Under the pieces are notes generated by a model. The model had not been told where the DNA came from, did not search any database, and was given only the letters and a program-made list of their open reading frames with translations. A DNA stretch of 5,368 nt from Tamlana sp038148895. GTDB lineage: Bacteria; Bacteroidota; Bacteroidia; Flavobacteriales; Flavobacteriaceae. Where the stretch lies: the NCBI GenBank assembly GCA_038148895.1, contig JBBVGQ010000011.1; one strand, written 5' to 3'. Below, piece after piece: positions 4,693 to 5,368 of the stretch (position 1 is the first letter of the stretch; every line of letters begins with the position of its first letter). Both the position numbers and the translations under genes were made by a program.

Positions 4693-5274
4693 ATGGGATT
4701 TTTCAAGAACCTTTTCGGCAAAAAAGAAATAAGTGAATTACCAAAAAAAGAAGCTGAACAAATCGAAGAAGAACTCTATGGAATTGATAAGGATTTCGCT
4801 CACGACAGAGCAATAGAATTAATTCCTGAAGAGTTTTTTTGGTCAGGTATTGACGATTTAGCACCATTCGGTTCAGATGAGGGAGATATGGCATTATCAG
4901 AATTTAGAGATTGGAAAAAAGCTAATCCGAAAACAGAAACTTTTGAATGCCTAAAATGGACGATTGAAGGAGTTTCCGAGAAAGATTTAGCGGAATACAA
5001 TGAAAAAATACTCGATAGAACTCTAATTAAATCGCAAATCGAAGATGATGATTTTAATGACCAGCACTATATTTTTACTGTTGACATTTCAGTTATTGCG
5101 ACAGGATTTGGTCAATTAGTGGACGAAGGGAAGATTGACGAAAAGAATAAGCCTCTTATTCAATTAGCAATTGACCGACAAAAAATATGGGCTGAATTAG
5201 CTACTGATTGGGAACATCGAATTGAATATATTGGAAATTTGAATGTGCTGAACAGAGCACTAAAAGAAGCGTGA
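4693..5274 (+). CDS. Acidic cytosolic protein of unknown function
   Basis: This encodes 193 residues and has no family I can name. There is no signal peptide or membrane helix. The N-terminus MGFFKNLFGKK is a short amphipathic basic segment often seen in Bacteroidota proteins that may touch the membrane. The rest is acidic, with FAHDRAIELIPEEFFW, then DDLAPFGSDEGD (residues 54-65, a striking PFGxDEG motif), FRDWKKANP (71-79), and a helical second half containing FTVDISVIATGFGQLVDEGKID (128-149) and LAIDRQKIW. The start ATG 4693 lies 19 bases after the cassette-7 hexamer. The stop TGA at 5272-5274 is 4 bases before the cassette end sequence. It is the single gene of cassette 7. The two opposite-strand frames under it are shadows. 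Confidence 0.85.
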   Translation: MGFFKNLFGKKEISELPKKEAEQIEEELYGIDKDFAHDRAIELIPEEFFWSGIDDLAPFGSDEGDMALSEFRDWKKANPKTETFECLKWTIEGVSEKDLAEYNEKILDRTLIKSQIEDDDFNDQHYIFTVDISVIATGFGQLVDEGKIDEKNKPLIQLAIDRQKIWAELATDWEHRIEYIGNLNVLNRALKEA

Positions 5275-5279
5275 AAAAC

Positions 5280-5368
5280 GTGCTACAACAACGGCTATAG
5301 TTCCTTTAGACTTGCATAATAAAATATAGTAACTTTAGGATTGACCAAAGAGCAGGTAAACTATTATA
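5280..5368 (+). repeat. attC-like site 7, left half only (cut by window end)
   Basis: The outer arm GTGCTA-CAAC (5280-5289) is complementary to the cassette-7 start (4664-4673) and closes that cassette. Spacer AAC is followed by GGCTATAG (5293-5300), the start of a family-B inner arm. The remaining sequence shows no TGC/TAC-loop hairpin and has an imperfect direct repeat (5297-5314 and 5326-5343). The right half is outside the window, so it is not known whether another cassette follows. Confidence 0.7.

Larger units (their letters stand above)
172..5368 (+). mobile_element. Integron-like gene-cassette array (seven cassettes, no integrase in window)
   Basis: Seven codirectional cassettes are separated by attC-like palindromes. 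Taking G^TT of the right-hand GTTG as the exchange point, the cassettes run 172-785, 786-1380, 1381-2446, 2447-3369, 3370-4037, 4038-4664 and 4665 to beyond the window end. Every cassette has matching ends: a hexamer just after GTTG at its start and the reverse complement of that hexamer just before CAAC at its end. Hexamers in order are CCAGTA, TAGCAC, TACACC, TGCTTC, TGCAAC, TAGCCA and TAGCAC. In known integron cassettes the two ends of a circular cassette form one core site that is split on integration, which gives exactly this self-complementarity. The cargo genes are short, unrelated and mostly promoterless, as in chromosomal cassette arrays. No recombinase gene is in the window, so mobility is inferred. 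A non-integron system that uses similar folded ends remains possible. Confidence 0.8.

Noticed and set aside
4703..5000. Two open frames on the - strand within the cassette-7 gene
   Set aside because: Both are short, overlap a well-formed 193-residue gene, and have no leader or recognisable content.
50..5368. CRISPR array
   Set aside because: The repeats are long palindromes separated by 400-900 bases of coding sequence, not short repeats with uniform spacers.

Overview
The window is AT-rich and suggests a member of the Bacteroidota, most likely a marine or environmental Flavobacteriaceae. The evidence is a recognisable DUF6090 protein, a family I know from Bacteroidota; signal peptides ending in ..FGQ or ..NGQ; a short lipoprotein with a flavobacterial TonB-C-like pattern; and starts preceded by A-rich sequence instead of Shine-Dalgarno boxes. 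No ribosomal, tRNA or housekeeping gene is present to place it further.

The window is an ordered array of gene cassettes that looks like an integron cassette array, or a lineage-specific relative of one. Eight copies of a long imperfect palindrome (attC-like, about 137-142 nt over its arms) alternate with seven cassettes: degraded copy 0 (about 50-180), copy 1 (658-794), copy 2 (1252-1389), copy 3 (2319-2455), copy 4 (3239-3378), copy 5 (3908-4049), copy 6 (4536-4673), and copy 7 (from 5280, cut by the window end). All eight main genes are on the + strand. Each cassette's first gene starts within about 35 bases of the upstream palindrome, and each last gene normally stops a few bases before the next one. 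The cassettes encode: (1) a TonB-C-like lipoprotein; (2) a two-helix membrane protein with a 200-base AT-rich tail; (3) a secreted protein plus a four-helix membrane protein; (4) a DUF6090 membrane protein; (5) a three-helix membrane protein with a soluble tail; (6) a secreted protein; (7) a cytosolic acidic protein. Most cargo is envelope-directed and of unknown function.

The decisive evidence is in the cassette ends. Each cassette begins GTTG-N6-A-TT(T) and ends A-rich-C-N6'-CAAC, where N6' is the reverse complement of that cassette's own N6. N6 differs between most cassettes. This is the geometry expected if the unit exists as a circle whose two ends form one paired arm and then integrates at G^TT, as in integron cassettes. 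All 17 mismatches in the arms of copies 1-6 and in the cassette-end pairings are A opposite C on the + strand, which become G.T wobbles on the complementary strand. The internal hairpins have TNC or TCGC loops on the + strand, which become GNA or GCGA loops closed by C-G on the complementary strand. Both point to a folded bottom strand, as known for attC sites.

No integrase, attI site or array promoter is visible. If this is a true integron, those should lie to the left of the window. The site core (GTTG followed by a cassette-specific hexamer) does not fit the classical GTTRRRY consensus, so a standard attC search could miss this array.
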